This document shows positions 42,369 to 51,762 of a stretch of 54,646 nucleotides of DNA, one piece after another; within the stretch, counting starts at the first letter, position 1; every line of letters starts with the position of its first letter. This stretch comes from JAZNQN01 sp045590195. GTDB taxonomy: Bacteria > Bacillota > Clostridia > UMGS1883 > UMGS1540. Both the position numbers and the translations under genes were made by a program. Below the pieces are notes generated by a model that saw only the letters and a list, made by a program, of their open reading frames with translations, made no database searches and had not been told where the DNA came from. Location: assembly GCA_045590195.1 (NCBI GenBank), contig JAZNQN010000054.1:1-54646 (forward strand). The letters run 5' to 3'.

Positions 42369-44018
42369 ATGAAAAGAAGAATTTTAAAAGTAAAGGAAAA
42401 GTTTGAGTTTAAAAAACCTTCGAAAAAGATTATAATTATTGCAGCAGTATGCGTAGCCGTTATTACTGCGGCAGTTGCAGCTGCATTTGTTAAGAGTAAT
42501 AAGCAGGAAGATGCAACCCGCGAAACTTCAACTGCAATCGTTACCCGCGGCAGCATTGTAAATGTTGTAGAAGGCAGTGGTGTACTTGAGGCATACGAGC
42601 AGTATGATATTACTTCTCTGGTTTCGGGCGATATTATTGCCGAATACTTTTCAAACGGCGATATGGTTGAAAAAGACCAGGTTCTCTATCAGATAGATTC
42701 CGCCTCCATTGAAAAAAATATTGAAAAGTCGAACAATCAGCTTACTCAGGCACAGCTTTCATATAACGAGGCAATGAAAAACCTTGAAAACTTAAACTGT
42801 CCTGCGCCTTGCAGCGGAACGATTACACAAATGTATGTAAAAAATGGCGATAAAATTTCAAACGGTACAAAAATTTGTGAAATTATTGATAATGAAACTA
42901 TGACGCTTACCCTTCCTTTTATTGCTTCTCAGGCTTCATCGCTTTATGTTGGCCAGAGCGCAAGGGTTGAAATTATTGGCGACAGCAATACATATCAAGG
43001 TACAGTTATCTCTGTGTCGGGCGGCTCTCAAACAAATTCCTTTGGAGTTGCAATTAAATATGTAGAAATAAGTGTTGCAAACCCGGGCGGCATATCGGGA
43101 AATGATACTGCAACTGCAATTGTAGGCGGAGTGGCCTGCAGCGCACCGGGCAAGTTTGAATATGCCCAGAACAAAACGGTTTATGCTGAAACTTCGGGAA
43201 CAATTACCCGTATAAATTTTAAATCGGGCGACAGAGTTTACAAAGATAATTCAATTTTAAAAATAGAAAACGAAAGTGTTGAAAATCAGGCTACAAAGGC
43301 ACGGCTTTCTTTAAATGACGCACAAATTTCCATAAGCGATTTAAATGACGACCTTGAACAGTATGCCATTAAGGCACCTATTGCCGGCAAAATAATTCAG
43401 AAAAATTCAAAAGCAGGCGATAAGCTTGGCTTGGGCTCGCAAAGCAGCACAAATGTAATGGCTGTTGTGGCCGACCTTTCAAAATTTAAACTTACAATAA
43501 ATATTGATGAGCTTGAAGTTTCATCTCTTGAAGTAGGGCAGAAGGCAACTGTTACTGTTGATGCCCTTAACGGACAGGTTTTTGAAGGCATAGTTGACAA
43601 CATAAGTATAATAGGAACATCTTCAAACGGTGTTACTACATATCCCGTTGAAATTGTAATACCTGCACCGGAAGGTACAAAGCTTATTCCCGGAATGAAT
43701 GTTGATGCAAAGATTGTAATTGAAGAAAAAGAAAACATTCTTCTTTTACCCGCAGCTGCAATAAACCGCGGCGGCACTGTTACGAAAGACGGCAAAAAAG
43801 TTAAAGTTGAAATTGGCATTACAAACGGCAATATGGTTGAAATTGTAAGCGGACTTTCTGAAGGCGACGAAGTAACTTTTGAAACTGTTGTGCAGCAGCA
43901 AAGTGAAGAAGGCGGTATGATGGGTAATATGATGGGCGGAGGAATGCCCGGTGGCGGCATGCCGTCAGGTGCAATGGGTGGAAACCGGGGAGGAATGCCC
44001 GGCGGAGGCATGAGATAA
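42369..44018 (+). CDS. Efflux periplasmic-adaptor-like subunit (YknX/MacA-type)
   Basis: The start is ATG 42369, with GGAGG 7 bp upstream. The 549-residue product has one N-terminal membrane helix (about residues 22-42, KIIIIAAVCVAVITAAVAAAF), a biotinyl-lipoyl-like hairpin with a helical insert, and beta-barrel segments seen in membrane-fusion proteins. The arrangement (adaptor, ATPase, permease) matches Firmicute YknXYZ-type exporters. The C-terminus is a Gly/Met-rich tail (MMGNMMGGGMPGGGM and similar). The stop codon overlaps the ATPase ATG by one base. Confidence 0.88.
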   Translation: MKRRILKVKEKFEFKKPSKKIIIIAAVCVAVITAAVAAAFVKSNKQEDATRETSTAIVTRGSIVNVVEGSGVLEAYEQYDITSLVSGDIIAEYFSNGDMVEKDQVLYQIDSASIEKNIEKSNNQLTQAQLSYNEAMKNLENLNCPAPCSGTITQMYVKNGDKISNGTKICEIIDNETMTLTLPFIASQASSLYVGQSARVEIIGDSNTYQGTVISVSGGSQTNSFGVAIKYVEISVANPGGISGNDTATAIVGGVACSAPGKFEYAQNKTVYAETSGTITRINFKSGDRVYKDNSILKIENESVENQATKARLSLNDAQISISDLNDDLEQYAIKAPIAGKIIQKNSKAGDKLGLGSQSSTNVMAVVADLSKFKLTINIDELEVSSLEVGQKATVTVDALNGQVFEGIVDNISIIGTSSNGVTTYPVEIVIPAPEGTKLIPGMNVDAKIVIEEKENILLLPAAAINRGGTVTKDGKKVKVEIGITNGNMVEIVSGLSEGDEVTFETVVQQQSEEGGMMGNMMGGGMPGGGMPSGAMGGNRGGMPGGGMR

Positions 44019-44698
44019 TGATAGAATTTCGTGATATATATAAAATTTATGGCGAGGGCGAAGGCGAAAGCGAAGTAAGAGCTGTTGACGGAGTTTCGTT
44101 TTTTATTGAAAAGGGCGAATTTGTTGGAATAGTTGGTGCATCGGGCAGCGGAAAGAGCACATGTATGAACATTATCGGCTGCCTTGATACCCCAACAAGA
44201 GGAACATATCTTTTAAACGGAACTGATGTAAGCACAATGAACCCCAAACAGCTTGCCCATGTTAGAAATCGCGAGCTTGGATTTATATTTCAGCAATACA
44301 ACCTCATTCCAAAGCTTACAATACTTGAAAATGTTGAGCTTCCTCTTTTATACAAAGGGCTTTCGCAAAGTCAGCAAAGAGAGCTTGCTATGGAAGCTCT
44401 TGAGAGAGTTGGCCTCAGCGACAGAATTAAAAAATTTCCGTCACAGCTTTCAGGCGGTCAGCAGCAAAGGGTTTCAATTGCCCGTGCTCTGGCAGGAAAG
44501 CCGCCTGTAATACTTGCCGATGAGCCTACAGGTGCACTTGATTCTAAAACGGGAAGAGAAGTTCTTGATTTTATAAAAAGCCTTAATGGCGACGGAACTA
44601 CCATTGTTTTAATTACACACGACAATTCAATTGCCGCCGAATGCCCCAGAATACTTCGCATTCACGATGGCAAGGTTATAGAAGATTTAAGGAGGTAG
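44018..44698 (+). CDS. ABC transporter ATP-binding protein (MacB/YknY-type)
   Basis: A 226-residue ATPase with the Walker A motif GASGSGKST, the Q-loop segment FIFQQYNLIPKLT, the ABC signature LSGGQQQRVSIARAL and the Walker B motif VILADEPTGALDS. These features place it in the MacB/LolD family, which drives mechanotransmission-type transport together with a FtsX-like permease. It lies between the adaptor and permease genes with a 1-base overlap upstream and a 3-base gap downstream. Confidence 0.95.
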   Translation: MIEFRDIYKIYGEGEGESEVRAVDGVSFFIEKGEFVGIVGASGSGKSTCMNIIGCLDTPTRGTYLLNGTDVSTMNPKQLAHVRNRELGFIFQQYNLIPKLTILENVELPLLYKGLSQSQQRELAMEALERVGLSDRIKKFPSQLSGGQQQRVSIARALAGKPPVILADEPTGALDSKTGREVLDFIKSLNGDGTTIVLITHDNSIAAECPRILRIHDGKVIEDLRR

Positions 44699-44701
44699 CT
44701 T

Positions 44702-45877
44702 ATGAGTATTATACAGTCATTCAAGCTTGCACTCAAAAGCCTTGCCTCCAGTAAAATGCGTGCATTTTTAACAATGCTTGGTATAATTATAGGTATTGCG
44801 GCGGTTATAGCGCTTGTTTCTCTTATGAACGGAATGACAAATGAAATTGTTTCTTCGTTTGAAAGTATGGGCGTTACCAATCTTACGGTAAATGTTGTAG
44901 GCCGCGGTGGAAATATAAGCGTTTCTACAGATGATTTACAGGAATTTGTTGACGAAAACCCTGAAATGTATGCAGGGATGACTCCCTCGGTTAACGTTAT
45001 GGGAACTGTTAAAAGGGGAGCCGAATCGCTGACATCAACCTCGGTGTCGGGAGTAAGTGATGCTTATGACGAAATTAACACCAAAGAGGTTACTTCGGGT
45101 AACTTTTTAACCTATATAGATGTTGAATATGCTCAGCGAAACTGCGTTATAGGAACTTATGTTTCTAAAACCTTGTTTCCGGGAGAAAACCCTGTGGGCA
45201 AAACCTTGAAAATTAACGGCAATGCTTTTAATGTTGTGGGAGTTTTGAAAGAAAGTGCAGGCGGCGAAGAAGGCACAGATGACGATAAAATTCTTATTCC
45301 ATACACAACTGCACAGAAAATTGCGTATGCCAGGGCAAATACATATACTGTGGCGGCCATAACAAAAGATGATGTTACCATTGCCAAAGAAAAGCTTGAA
45401 GCATTTCTCTTTGAAAAACTTGGAAATGATGATTTGTACACAGTAATTGCATTAAGCGAAATTACCGACACTTTAAATGAAATGCTCGGAAAAATGAGTA
45501 TGCTACTTGCAGGCATTGCTGCAATTTCGCTGCTTGTAGGCGGCATTGGAATTATGAATATTATGCTTGTATCGGTAACAGAGCGAACAAGAGAAATAGG
45601 TATAAGAAAAGCCCTTGGTGCAACCCCGTGGGATATTCTGAGCCAGTTTGTTGTTGAGGCGCTTACAACAAGTGCAATTGGCGGAGTTATAGGAATTATA
45701 GCAGGAATTGCCATGGCAAATTCTCTTGGAAATATGATTGGAATAAAGGCGGCAATTTCTGTTTCGGCAATAGTAATTTCTGTTACTGTTTCTGCGGGGA
45801 TTGGTGTAATTTTTGGTTATTTGCCTGCTAAAAAGGCGGCAAAGCTTAACCCCATTGAAGCGCTAAGGTATGATTAA
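44702..45877 (+). CDS. FtsX-like ABC permease (MacB/YknZ-type)
   Basis: A 391-residue membrane protein with four predicted helices: one near residues 20-43 (KMRAFLTMLGIIIGIAAVIAL) and three near the C-terminus, separated by a large extracytoplasmic domain. The motif VTERTREIGIRKALGATPWDIL is typical of MacB/FtsX permeases. GGAGG precedes the ATG. It partners the ATPase directly upstream and probably exports a peptide, lipid or small toxic compound; the substrate is not known. Confidence 0.94.
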   Translation: MSIIQSFKLALKSLASSKMRAFLTMLGIIIGIAAVIALVSLMNGMTNEIVSSFESMGVTNLTVNVVGRGGNISVSTDDLQEFVDENPEMYAGMTPSVNVMGTVKRGAESLTSTSVSGVSDAYDEINTKEVTSGNFLTYIDVEYAQRNCVIGTYVSKTLFPGENPVGKTLKINGNAFNVVGVLKESAGGEEGTDDDKILIPYTTAQKIAYARANTYTVAAITKDDVTIAKEKLEAFLFEKLGNDDLYTVIALSEITDTLNEMLGKMSMLLAGIAAISLLVGGIGIMNIMLVSVTERTREIGIRKALGATPWDILSQFVVEALTTSAIGGVIGIIAGIAMANSLGNMIGIKAAISVSAIVISVTVSAGIGVIFGYLPAKKAAKLNPIEALRYD

Positions 45878-45886
45878 GGAGGATTT

Positions 45887-48121
45887 ATGAAAAAAGTTAT
45901 TTCGATATTATTGGCAGCCGTGCTGATTTCTGGCTGCACGGCATATGCCGGCGAAAGCGACACCCGATTTGGCGTTTTAAAGGCTTTTGGAATAATGGAA
46001 GGCGACGGAAATGGCAACTTAAATCTTGATAAATATGTTACCCGCGCCGAGTTTACAAAAATGGCGGTTGCGGCATCGCAGTATCGCAACTCGGTTGCAA
46101 GCTCGCTTTCGGTTTCGCCATTTCCTGATGTTACATATCAGATGTGGCACGCACCTTATGTTTATGTAGGCGTTTCAAACGGAATTTTGCAAGGCTATAA
46201 AGACGGAACTTTTAAACCAAATGGAAATGTTCTTTACGAAGAGGCGGCAACAATACTTCTTCGCCTTTTAGGCTATCAGGACAGCGAATTTGCCTATTCC
46301 TGGCCAACAGGGCAAATTGGTATGGCAGAGAGAATAGGCCTTTGCGACGATGTTTCGGGCTTTGCAGGGCAAACGCTTACAAGAAACCAGGTGTCGCATA
46401 TGTTTTATAATCTTTTAAATTCTCAGACAAAACAGGGAACAGATTATACTGCTTCACTTGAACATTCTGTTTTAAAAGACGTGGTAATTACCGCATCGCA
46501 TCTGCAGGAGAATACTCTTGAAAAAGGCTATGTAAAAACAACTGCGGGAGTGTATCAGGTTTCAGACAGCTTTGATTATTCTCATGTTGGCTCAAAAGGC
46601 GATGCAGTTGTAAAAAATAAAATGATTGTTTCGTTTATTCCCGATGGCACTTTTAAAAAAGTATATAATGTTTACTCTGTTTCAGGGCAGAACCTTATTT
46701 TGTTTAAAAACGGAAGCGTGTCGGATTATAAATTAAAAGGCAGCGAAACACTTTATTATGACGGCATGAAAACAACTGTTTCGGCAATGCTTCAATCATT
46801 TGCACCGGGCGATATTATTGAACTTCACAGTGACAGTGCGGGCAATCTTCAGTATGTAACTTACAGCGAAAATACGCTTGAAGGCCCAATCGTAATAAAA
46901 AATGCCGACTGGTATAAAAATACAGGTCTTACAGATAATGCTTTTGTTGTGAAAAACGGGCAGACTACAAGCCTTTCATCGCTTGAAAATTACGATGTTG
47001 TTTATTATTCTGCCGAGCTTCAAACAGTTTGGGCAAGCGGCAAAAAGGTTTCGGGAATATATGAAGACGCATTTCCCAATGCTGACCAGATTTCGCAGAT
47101 TAAGCTCTCAGGCACAGTATATGATATTGATTCGGTTGATGCTTTTATAAAACTTTCGTCGGGTGGAATTTTCAAACAGGGCGACAGCGTTACGCTTTTG
47201 CTCGACCGCGACGGAAAGGTATGCGATGTAATAAGCCCTGATGACAGCAGCGAAGAGCTTTATGCATATATGCTTTCGGGCGGCAGTAAGGAATATACAA
47301 ATTCTGATGGAAAGTCGTATTCTTCATACTATGTAACACTTTTGCAGCCCGACGGCACAACGGTTGAATATGAAAGTACAATCAACTATGCAAATTACTG
47401 TAAAGACACAGTTGTAAAGGTTACATTTAAAAATGGAAAAGCATCGCTCACTCCGCTTAGTTCAAACGGAAGTGTATGGGGCAAAGTGTCATCATCTGGA
47501 TACAAAATAGGAAATGATGTTGCAGATAAAAATATAAAAATAGTTGATATTGTAAAAGGCAGCACAAGTACGGCCGCAGCTTATAAAAGAATATATCTTC
47601 AAAGGCTTGACGGCATAACAATTTCAAGCCAGGATATACTTTATGCGGGAAAAAATGCCGCAGGCGAAGTAACAACACTTTTCCTGAATAATCTTACGGG
47701 CGATGCGTATTCCTACGGAATTGTAACAAAAGCTTCGAACAGTTCAGGTACAATGAGTGCCGCTGGAATCTACACATATTTTGACAAAAGTAAAAAACTT
47801 TCTTTAAATACATCGGGGAAATATTTTACTGTGTATGCAGGGCAACCTGTTCAGATTAAAAATACAATAATGGGCGTTGAAAATATGAAAAAGCTTGAAA
47901 GTGCCGGAAGCGTAACAAACATTGAAAACAGCTTTGTTACAGCAGGAGGAAAAACATATCTTGCTTCTGATGAAGTTGCAATATATAACTATGTTGGAAC
48001 TGATTATCAGGCAATTACTGAAGCTGAACTCAAAAATCTTTTGGGTAAAAAAACAGTTACAGCTTATACTGAAAATGTAAATTCAAAATCACCGAGAATA
48101 AGAGTAATTGTTGCTAAATAA
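45887..48121 (+). CDS. Surface protein with S-layer homology domains
   Basis: A 744-residue exported protein, 9 bp downstream of the efflux permease, with GGAGG before the ATG. The signal peptide (residues 1 to about 22) could be read as a lipoprotein signal (LISGC) or a standard signal with AYA cleavage. SLH-type repeats occupy about residues 22-180 (FGVLKAFGIMEGDGNGNLN, YVYVGVSNGILQGYKDGTF, RIGLCDDVSGFAGQTLTRN) and would bind secondary cell-wall polymers. The long C-terminal part is beta-rich and unrecognised. Its place at the end of the efflux operon suggests a link to the envelope, not proven. Confidence 0.82.
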   Translation: MKKVISILLAAVLISGCTAYAGESDTRFGVLKAFGIMEGDGNGNLNLDKYVTRAEFTKMAVAASQYRNSVASSLSVSPFPDVTYQMWHAPYVYVGVSNGILQGYKDGTFKPNGNVLYEEAATILLRLLGYQDSEFAYSWPTGQIGMAERIGLCDDVSGFAGQTLTRNQVSHMFYNLLNSQTKQGTDYTASLEHSVLKDVVITASHLQENTLEKGYVKTTAGVYQVSDSFDYSHVGSKGDAVVKNKMIVSFIPDGTFKKVYNVYSVSGQNLILFKNGSVSDYKLKGSETLYYDGMKTTVSAMLQSFAPGDIIELHSDSAGNLQYVTYSENTLEGPIVIKNADWYKNTGLTDNAFVVKNGQTTSLSSLENYDVVYYSAELQTVWASGKKVSGIYEDAFPNADQISQIKLSGTVYDIDSVDAFIKLSSGGIFKQGDSVTLLLDRDGKVCDVISPDDSSEELYAYMLSGGSKEYTNSDGKSYSSYYVTLLQPDGTTVEYESTINYANYCKDTVVKVTFKNGKASLTPLSSNGSVWGKVSSSGYKIGNDVADKNIKIVDIVKGSTSTAAAYKRIYLQRLDGITISSQDILYAGKNAAGEVTTLFLNNLTGDAYSYGIVTKASNSSGTMSAAGIYTYFDKSKKLSLNTSGKYFTVYAGQPVQIKNTIMGVENMKKLESAGSVTNIENSFVTAGGKTYLASDEVAIYNYVGTDYQAITEAELKNLLGKKTVTAYTENVNSKSPRIRVIVAK

Positions 48122-48142
48122 AAGAGGGCGTTGCCCTCTTTT
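48121..48142. terminator. Bidirectional terminator after the SLH gene
   Basis: AAAGAGGGC-GTT-GCCCTCTTT with A- and T-rich flanks. It overlaps the stop codon of the GH18 remnant. Confidence 0.8.
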
Positions 48143-48596
48143 AATTTTTGTTAATATCAAAATTCTGGCTTACATACGCCCAGTTTTGTGAAAAAAGGCG
48201 CATTAAATTCCAGTAGCCTGCGCCGCGGAGATTATAGTTTCGAACAAGGTCAAATTTTGCGCTTATGCTCCTTACATCTTCAAACCAGACAATGTGTGCG
48301 CTTCCATCAGCGGCGGTGTATTCAAAATAGGGCGACATAGCCACTTCATCAAACTGAATTTCGGCCCCTTCTCTTGCGGCAAGCAGTATAGCCCCTTCGT
48401 TTCCAATGTTTTCCGCCCTTGTAACGCCTCGCTCGTATGGCAGGCGCCAGTCATACCCGTAGTTTGGAATACCAAGCATTATTTTGCTGCGGTCAATTTC
48501 TGTTACGGCATATTCCAAAACTCTTTTTACCGCATCAATAGGCGCTACAGCCATTGGCGGGCCGTAGGTATATCCGCATTCGGGATAATGCCAATT
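48141..48596 (-). pseudogene. GH18 spore-type hydrolase, C-terminal remnant
   Basis: About 152 codons encode the last third of a YaaH/SleL-like GH18 hydrolase: GYTYGPPMAVAPIDAVK, IMLGIPNYGYDW, GAEIQFDE and VRNYNLRGAGYWNL. The catalytic DxxDxDxE part and any LysM repeats are missing. Similarity stops at Trp codon 48591-48593; beyond it the frame runs into the end of the serine recombinase gene, whose stop codon is 48595-48597. Read together, this is a gene cut by integration. The missing N-terminal part may lie at the element's right end outside the window. Family members are spore cortex or coat hydrolases acting at germination. Confidence 0.78.
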
Positions 48597-50085
48597 AATC
48601 TTTTGTCGGAAGTTTGGGGAAGATTTCAATATCGAAGTTTCGATTTTCGAGTTGTCCCCGGTGATTTGGAAAGTCTTTATTATAAGTTACGCTTGAGAGA
48701 AGGGTTTTTAATATTTGGTTTCTATCTCCAGCGGAACTGCTTTCCGAATAGGAATTTAAAAGCGTTTCTGCTTTGTCGATTGACACATAAGAAATTTGTT
48801 GTTGTTCTTTGATTTCTGCCTTTGATGCAGAAATTTGTGAGAGCAATTCTTCTTGTTTTTGTTTCAGTGCCTGATTTCGTTCCAGAAAAACATCAACTGT
48901 ATAAATCTCCTGTTCAAGGAGCTCGTGAGTTTTTGCTATTTGAGCATCTATTTTTTCGAGTTCCTTTTTTAATGCAGAAATGCGTTTTTGTTCTATTGCT
49001 ATTTTATTTTCTGCAGGATTTAGAGAATCTTCGTTAAGTTCAAGCTTATAAACTGCAAGCCAATTTTTAAGTGCAGTAACGATTTCTTCTTCTACAAGGT
49101 ATAATGGAGCTGAAACATTACTGCAGTATTTATTTGAGCACTTAAGAGTTTCAATTCTATTGCGGCTATTTGTACCAAGGCGCGTCATAAGTGCTCCGCA
49201 TTTTTTGCAATACACAATTCCTGCCAACGGATTTTTAAGAGAGAAGTCCGTTTTGGTGGGAGAATGGTAATTGCTTTTCATTATATTTTGTGCAGCATAA
49301 AATGTTTTTTCATCAATTACAGGGTTGTGAAGGCCGTCAACAAATATATTCTGATTCCCTTTTGACCAACTTATTTTACCTATATAGGTGGGATTTTTAA
49401 TAATATCTTTAATGGTTGCTTTGGACCATTTATCGCCAATTCGGGGCTTAATGCCTTTGGCATCGAGAACTCTCGCGATAGAAGTGCATCCGTTTCCGCT
49501 TATATATAGTTTATAAATAAGGCGTACGGCATCAGCTTCGTGATTAGGCTTTAATGTGTAACCTTTATCATTTGGGATTTTAACCTTATCATATCCGTAA
49601 GGACCGACAGAGCCTAAAAACCTTCCTTCGGTTGCACTTTGGATACGGCCACGCTGAATACGGCGGTTAATTGTTTTATATTCTCTACGGGACATAAAAA
49701 GTCCGAACTCAAAGTATTCTTCGTCAAATTCGTTGGAAGGATCATATGTTTTTACAGGGGTGACAATTTTAGTGTTATGAACTTTGAAAGCACGGGATAC
49801 AACACCCTGGTCGATAGTGTCGCCTCTGGCAAGTCGTTCAACTTCCATAACGAGAACAAAGTCCCATTTTCCTTCTTCAACTTCTGCAAGTAACTTTTGG
49901 ATTTCGGGGCGTGCGGCTATGGTTTCGCCCGACACAATTTCTTTGTAAATTTTGCTTATATTCAGATTTAAACTTTTTGCAACACTTAAAAGGATTTTTT
50001 CGTGCCGCTTGAGGGTTTCCATTTCTCCGTTTTTTTCAAGCTCAATATCTGCACGAGATTTTCTTAAATAAATTGCACCTGTCAT
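48595..50085 (-). CDS. Large serine recombinase (integrase)
   Basis: A 496-residue site-specific recombinase. The catalytic resolvase-type domain (about residues 1-150) carries the nucleophile Ser10 in IYLRKSRADIE and a conserved region VMEVERLARGDTIDQG. The recombinase domain follows (GYTLKPNHEADAVRLIYKLY, with KGIKPRIGDKWSKATIKDII). Then comes a zinc ribbon with CKKCG and CSNKYC at about 300-345, and a long coiled coil (about 370-450). This type integrates phages and transposons at short att sites with a 2-bp core. The gene lies at the very edge of the element and its stop codon falls in the disrupted GH18 gene. The ATG has AAGGAGGTG upstream. Confidence 0.95.
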   Translation of the reverse strand: MTGAIYLRKSRADIELEKNGEMETLKRHEKILLSVAKSLNLNISKIYKEIVSGETIAARPEIQKLLAEVEEGKWDFVLVMEVERLARGDTIDQGVVSRAFKVHNTKIVTPVKTYDPSNEFDEEYFEFGLFMSRREYKTINRRIQRGRIQSATEGRFLGSVGPYGYDKVKIPNDKGYTLKPNHEADAVRLIYKLYISGNGCTSIARVLDAKGIKPRIGDKWSKATIKDIIKNPTYIGKISWSKGNQNIFVDGLHNPVIDEKTFYAAQNIMKSNYHSPTKTDFSLKNPLAGIVYCKKCGALMTRLGTNSRNRIETLKCSNKYCSNVSAPLYLVEEEIVTALKNWLAVYKLELNEDSLNPAENKIAIEQKRISALKKELEKIDAQIAKTHELLEQEIYTVDVFLERNQALKQKQEELLSQISASKAEIKEQQQISYVSIDKAETLLNSYSESSSAGDRNQILKTLLSSVTYNKDFPNHRGQLENRNFDIEIFPKLPTKD

Positions 50086-50169
50086 GGAAACACCTCCTTG
50101 TTTAATTATATTTATAATGCCTTGGCAATGTTTTAAATTTATTTAGTTTTATAGTATCAAAAACCTTTT

Positions 50170-50487
50170 TCAATCGTCGAAAACGACAAGTAAAGTGATA
50201 TAACCCAATAATAACAGAGGAACAATGCTCTGTTTTTTTGTAGTTTGTGGAGCCTTAGTAGGGGTGGGAGTAGCTGTAGATTTAGGCCTAACAGTAACAA
50301 TTGGTGTGTTTGTTGGAGATGGGGTTATGCTATTACTATTGCCACTTGAATGAGTACCAGAGTGATAATGATATGTACCATTTTTTCTATCCCAATGACC
50401 GCCATTTGAATCAAGTCTTCCAGGATGAGCTAAAACGGGGAGAGTGGTAATAAGGATTATCAACAATAACGAAAAAAAGCGTTTCAT
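50170..50487 (-). CDS. Small exported protein with His-rich HxxG/YHYH segment
   Basis: A 105-residue protein with a signal peptide (residues 1 to about 20). A compact segment HPGRLDSNGGHWDRKNGTYH continuing into YHSGTHSS is rich in His and Gly, a motif often seen in short exported proteins of Firmicutes and phages and likely to bind metal. Next is a Thr/Pro-rich linker (PTNTPIVTVRPKSTATPTPT), then a C-terminal hydrophobic helix (VPLLLLGYITLLVVF) as a possible anchor. Function unknown. It may be a lysogenic-conversion gene of the element. Confidence 0.7.
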   Translation of the reverse strand: MKRFFSLLLIILITTLPVLAHPGRLDSNGGHWDRKNGTYHYHSGTHSSGNSNSITPSPTNTPIVTVRPKSTATPTPTKAPQTTKKQSIVPLLLLGYITLLVVFDD

Positions 50488-50578
50488 TTAGTAGCTCCTA
50501 TCATAAAATTTAAAAGCTTTAAAAGTGGGTTGCCGTAGTTTATATAAAAACGGCAGCCCTTAAATTTATCTTAAAGTA

Positions 50579-51262
50579 TTATGGGTTGCAGATTTTACAA
50601 GGAGTATAATTTGCTTCCGCTTCATCCCTTGGGAGAGGGATAGAGCTGCTATGAAGTGATGAGCAGGTGGAGCGGTGAAATTTATTTCCTGTTTTTGTAA
50701 TATAAACGATTTCATCAGATGATGGCATTTCTATACTTTCATCGTGAAAAAACGTTTCTGCCGTTTCGTTTATGTTTTCTGCAGGATTATTTTGAGGCAC
50801 TTCCGTTTTGTTATGTGCTAAAAAGAGTGTTAAACCTAAAATGACAATAGCACATGCCGCAATAAACAGTGGCTTTAGCAAAGGCTTTTTATGGTTTAAA
50901 ATACTATAGGCAAATGCATCTGCCTCTATTTCAGCTTTTACATCGTCACGGGTAAGGTGCTTATTCTTTCCAAAGTGGCCGAAAAGAATGTGTCCTATTT
51001 CATGCAGGAGCACCAGTAGTTTATCATTTGCGTGAAGTGATGCACTAATAAAGACGAGCTTGCTTTGACCGCAATAGGTAAAAGCCTTTTCATCTGTCAT
51101 GTATTGTAAGCCATGCTTTTCTATTTCGGAATCACCCGAAGGAGTACCGAAGAATGCTATACTGTAGCCGAGTGTTGTTAAATAAGTTTCTGCGTTTTTA
51201 AATGTTACATTATATTTGACTGATTTTAAAAATTTTTTGACAGTCCGTTTCAAAAAAATCAT
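50579..51262 (-). CDS. ImmA/IrrE-like metalloprotease with membrane and Cys domains
   Basis: A 227-residue protein in three parts. Residues 1-125 form the zinc peptidase with HEIGH (87-91) and a later acidic ligand in EIEADAFAYSIL. Residues about 131-149 are a membrane helix. The C-terminus (184-227) is a small Cys-containing unit, VYITKTGNKFHRSTC...PCKICNP, with C200, C222, C225 and H196 positioned as metal ligands. ImmA in ICEBs1 cleaves the ImmR repressor to induce the element. Gene order here, with the XRE repressor immediately upstream, fits that role, but the membrane helix and Cys unit are not normal for ImmA. Confidence 0.85.
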   Translation of the reverse strand: MIFLKRTVKKFLKSVKYNVTFKNAETYLTTLGYSIAFFGTPSGDSEIEKHGLQYMTDEKAFTYCGQSKLVFISASLHANDKLLVLLHEIGHILFGHFGKNKHLTRDDVKAEIEADAFAYSILNHKKPLLKPLFIAACAIVILGLTLFLAHNKTEVPQNNPAENINETAETFFHDESIEMPSSDEIVYITKTGNKFHRSTCSSLHSSSIPLPRDEAEANYTPCKICNP

Positions 51263-51292
51263 CCTTTCTTTTTTAAGGACTGCCGTTTTTAA

Positions 51293-51712
51293 TCATTCGT
51301 TATCTTCAATATTAATATGTTTGTGTTTTTGGAATGCGGCAATGTCGTAGTCGGTATCCTTATATCTGTCTGCTACCATATCAATTGTTTTTACCACATA
51401 TTTTTGGTCGTCAGAGTTTAGTTTTCTGAAAGAGGATAGGACGTGTTTTTCCGTGTCTGTTAGGAGAGATTCATTACAGTTTTCAGATGTATTTGCTATG
51501 TTTGAGGAGTATTCTTCCCAACCCATAAGGTGTGCAGGAGTAGTGCGTAGAACTTTTGCTAAAGGTTCTAATATGGTAGTGGGTAGTTTTTCAATTTCAT
51601 TACTTTCGTATCTATATACTGTAGAACGGTCTTTACGCAAAGCATCAGCGATATCATCGACTGATAAATTAAGTTCTGTTCTTCGGAGTTTTATTCTTTG
51701 ACCTATATTCAA
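51293..51712 (-). CDS. XRE-family repressor of the element
   Basis: The preferred start is TTG 51712, because AGAGGTGAT lies just upstream on the minus strand. The ATG at 51730 has no ribosome site. The 139-residue product has an N-terminal Cro/CI helix-turn-helix (IGQRIKLRRTELNLSVDDIADAL, RKDRSTVYRYESNEIEKLP) and a short C-terminal region. Position next to the ImmA-like protease and divergent from the early genes fits an ImmR/CI-type repressor. A tandem GTTAATAT repeat (51737-51752) in front of it may be its operator. Confidence 0.88.
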   Translation of the reverse strand: MNIGQRIKLRRTELNLSVDDIADALRKDRSTVYRYESNEIEKLPTTILEPLAKVLRTTPAHLMGWEEYSSNIANTSENCNESLLTDTEKHVLSSFRKLNSDDQKYVVKTIDMVADRYKDTDYDIAAFQKHKHINIEDNE

Positions 51713-51736
51713 AAAATCACCTCTTGACATTATTAA

Positions 51737-51752
51737 GTTAATATGTTAATAT
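51737..51752. repeat. Tandem GTTAATAT repeat, possible operator
   Basis: GTTAATAT occurs twice head-to-tail directly upstream of the repressor gene. Position suggests an operator, but two copies of an AT-rich octamer may also be chance. Confidence 0.35.
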
Positions 51753-51762
51753 AAGTGTAGAA

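Noticed and set aside
48597..48629. ATG 48629 as a functional start of the GH18 gene
   Set aside because: Its first codons are the end of the recombinase gene in another frame. There is no ribosome site and no signal peptide, and the catalytic part is missing.
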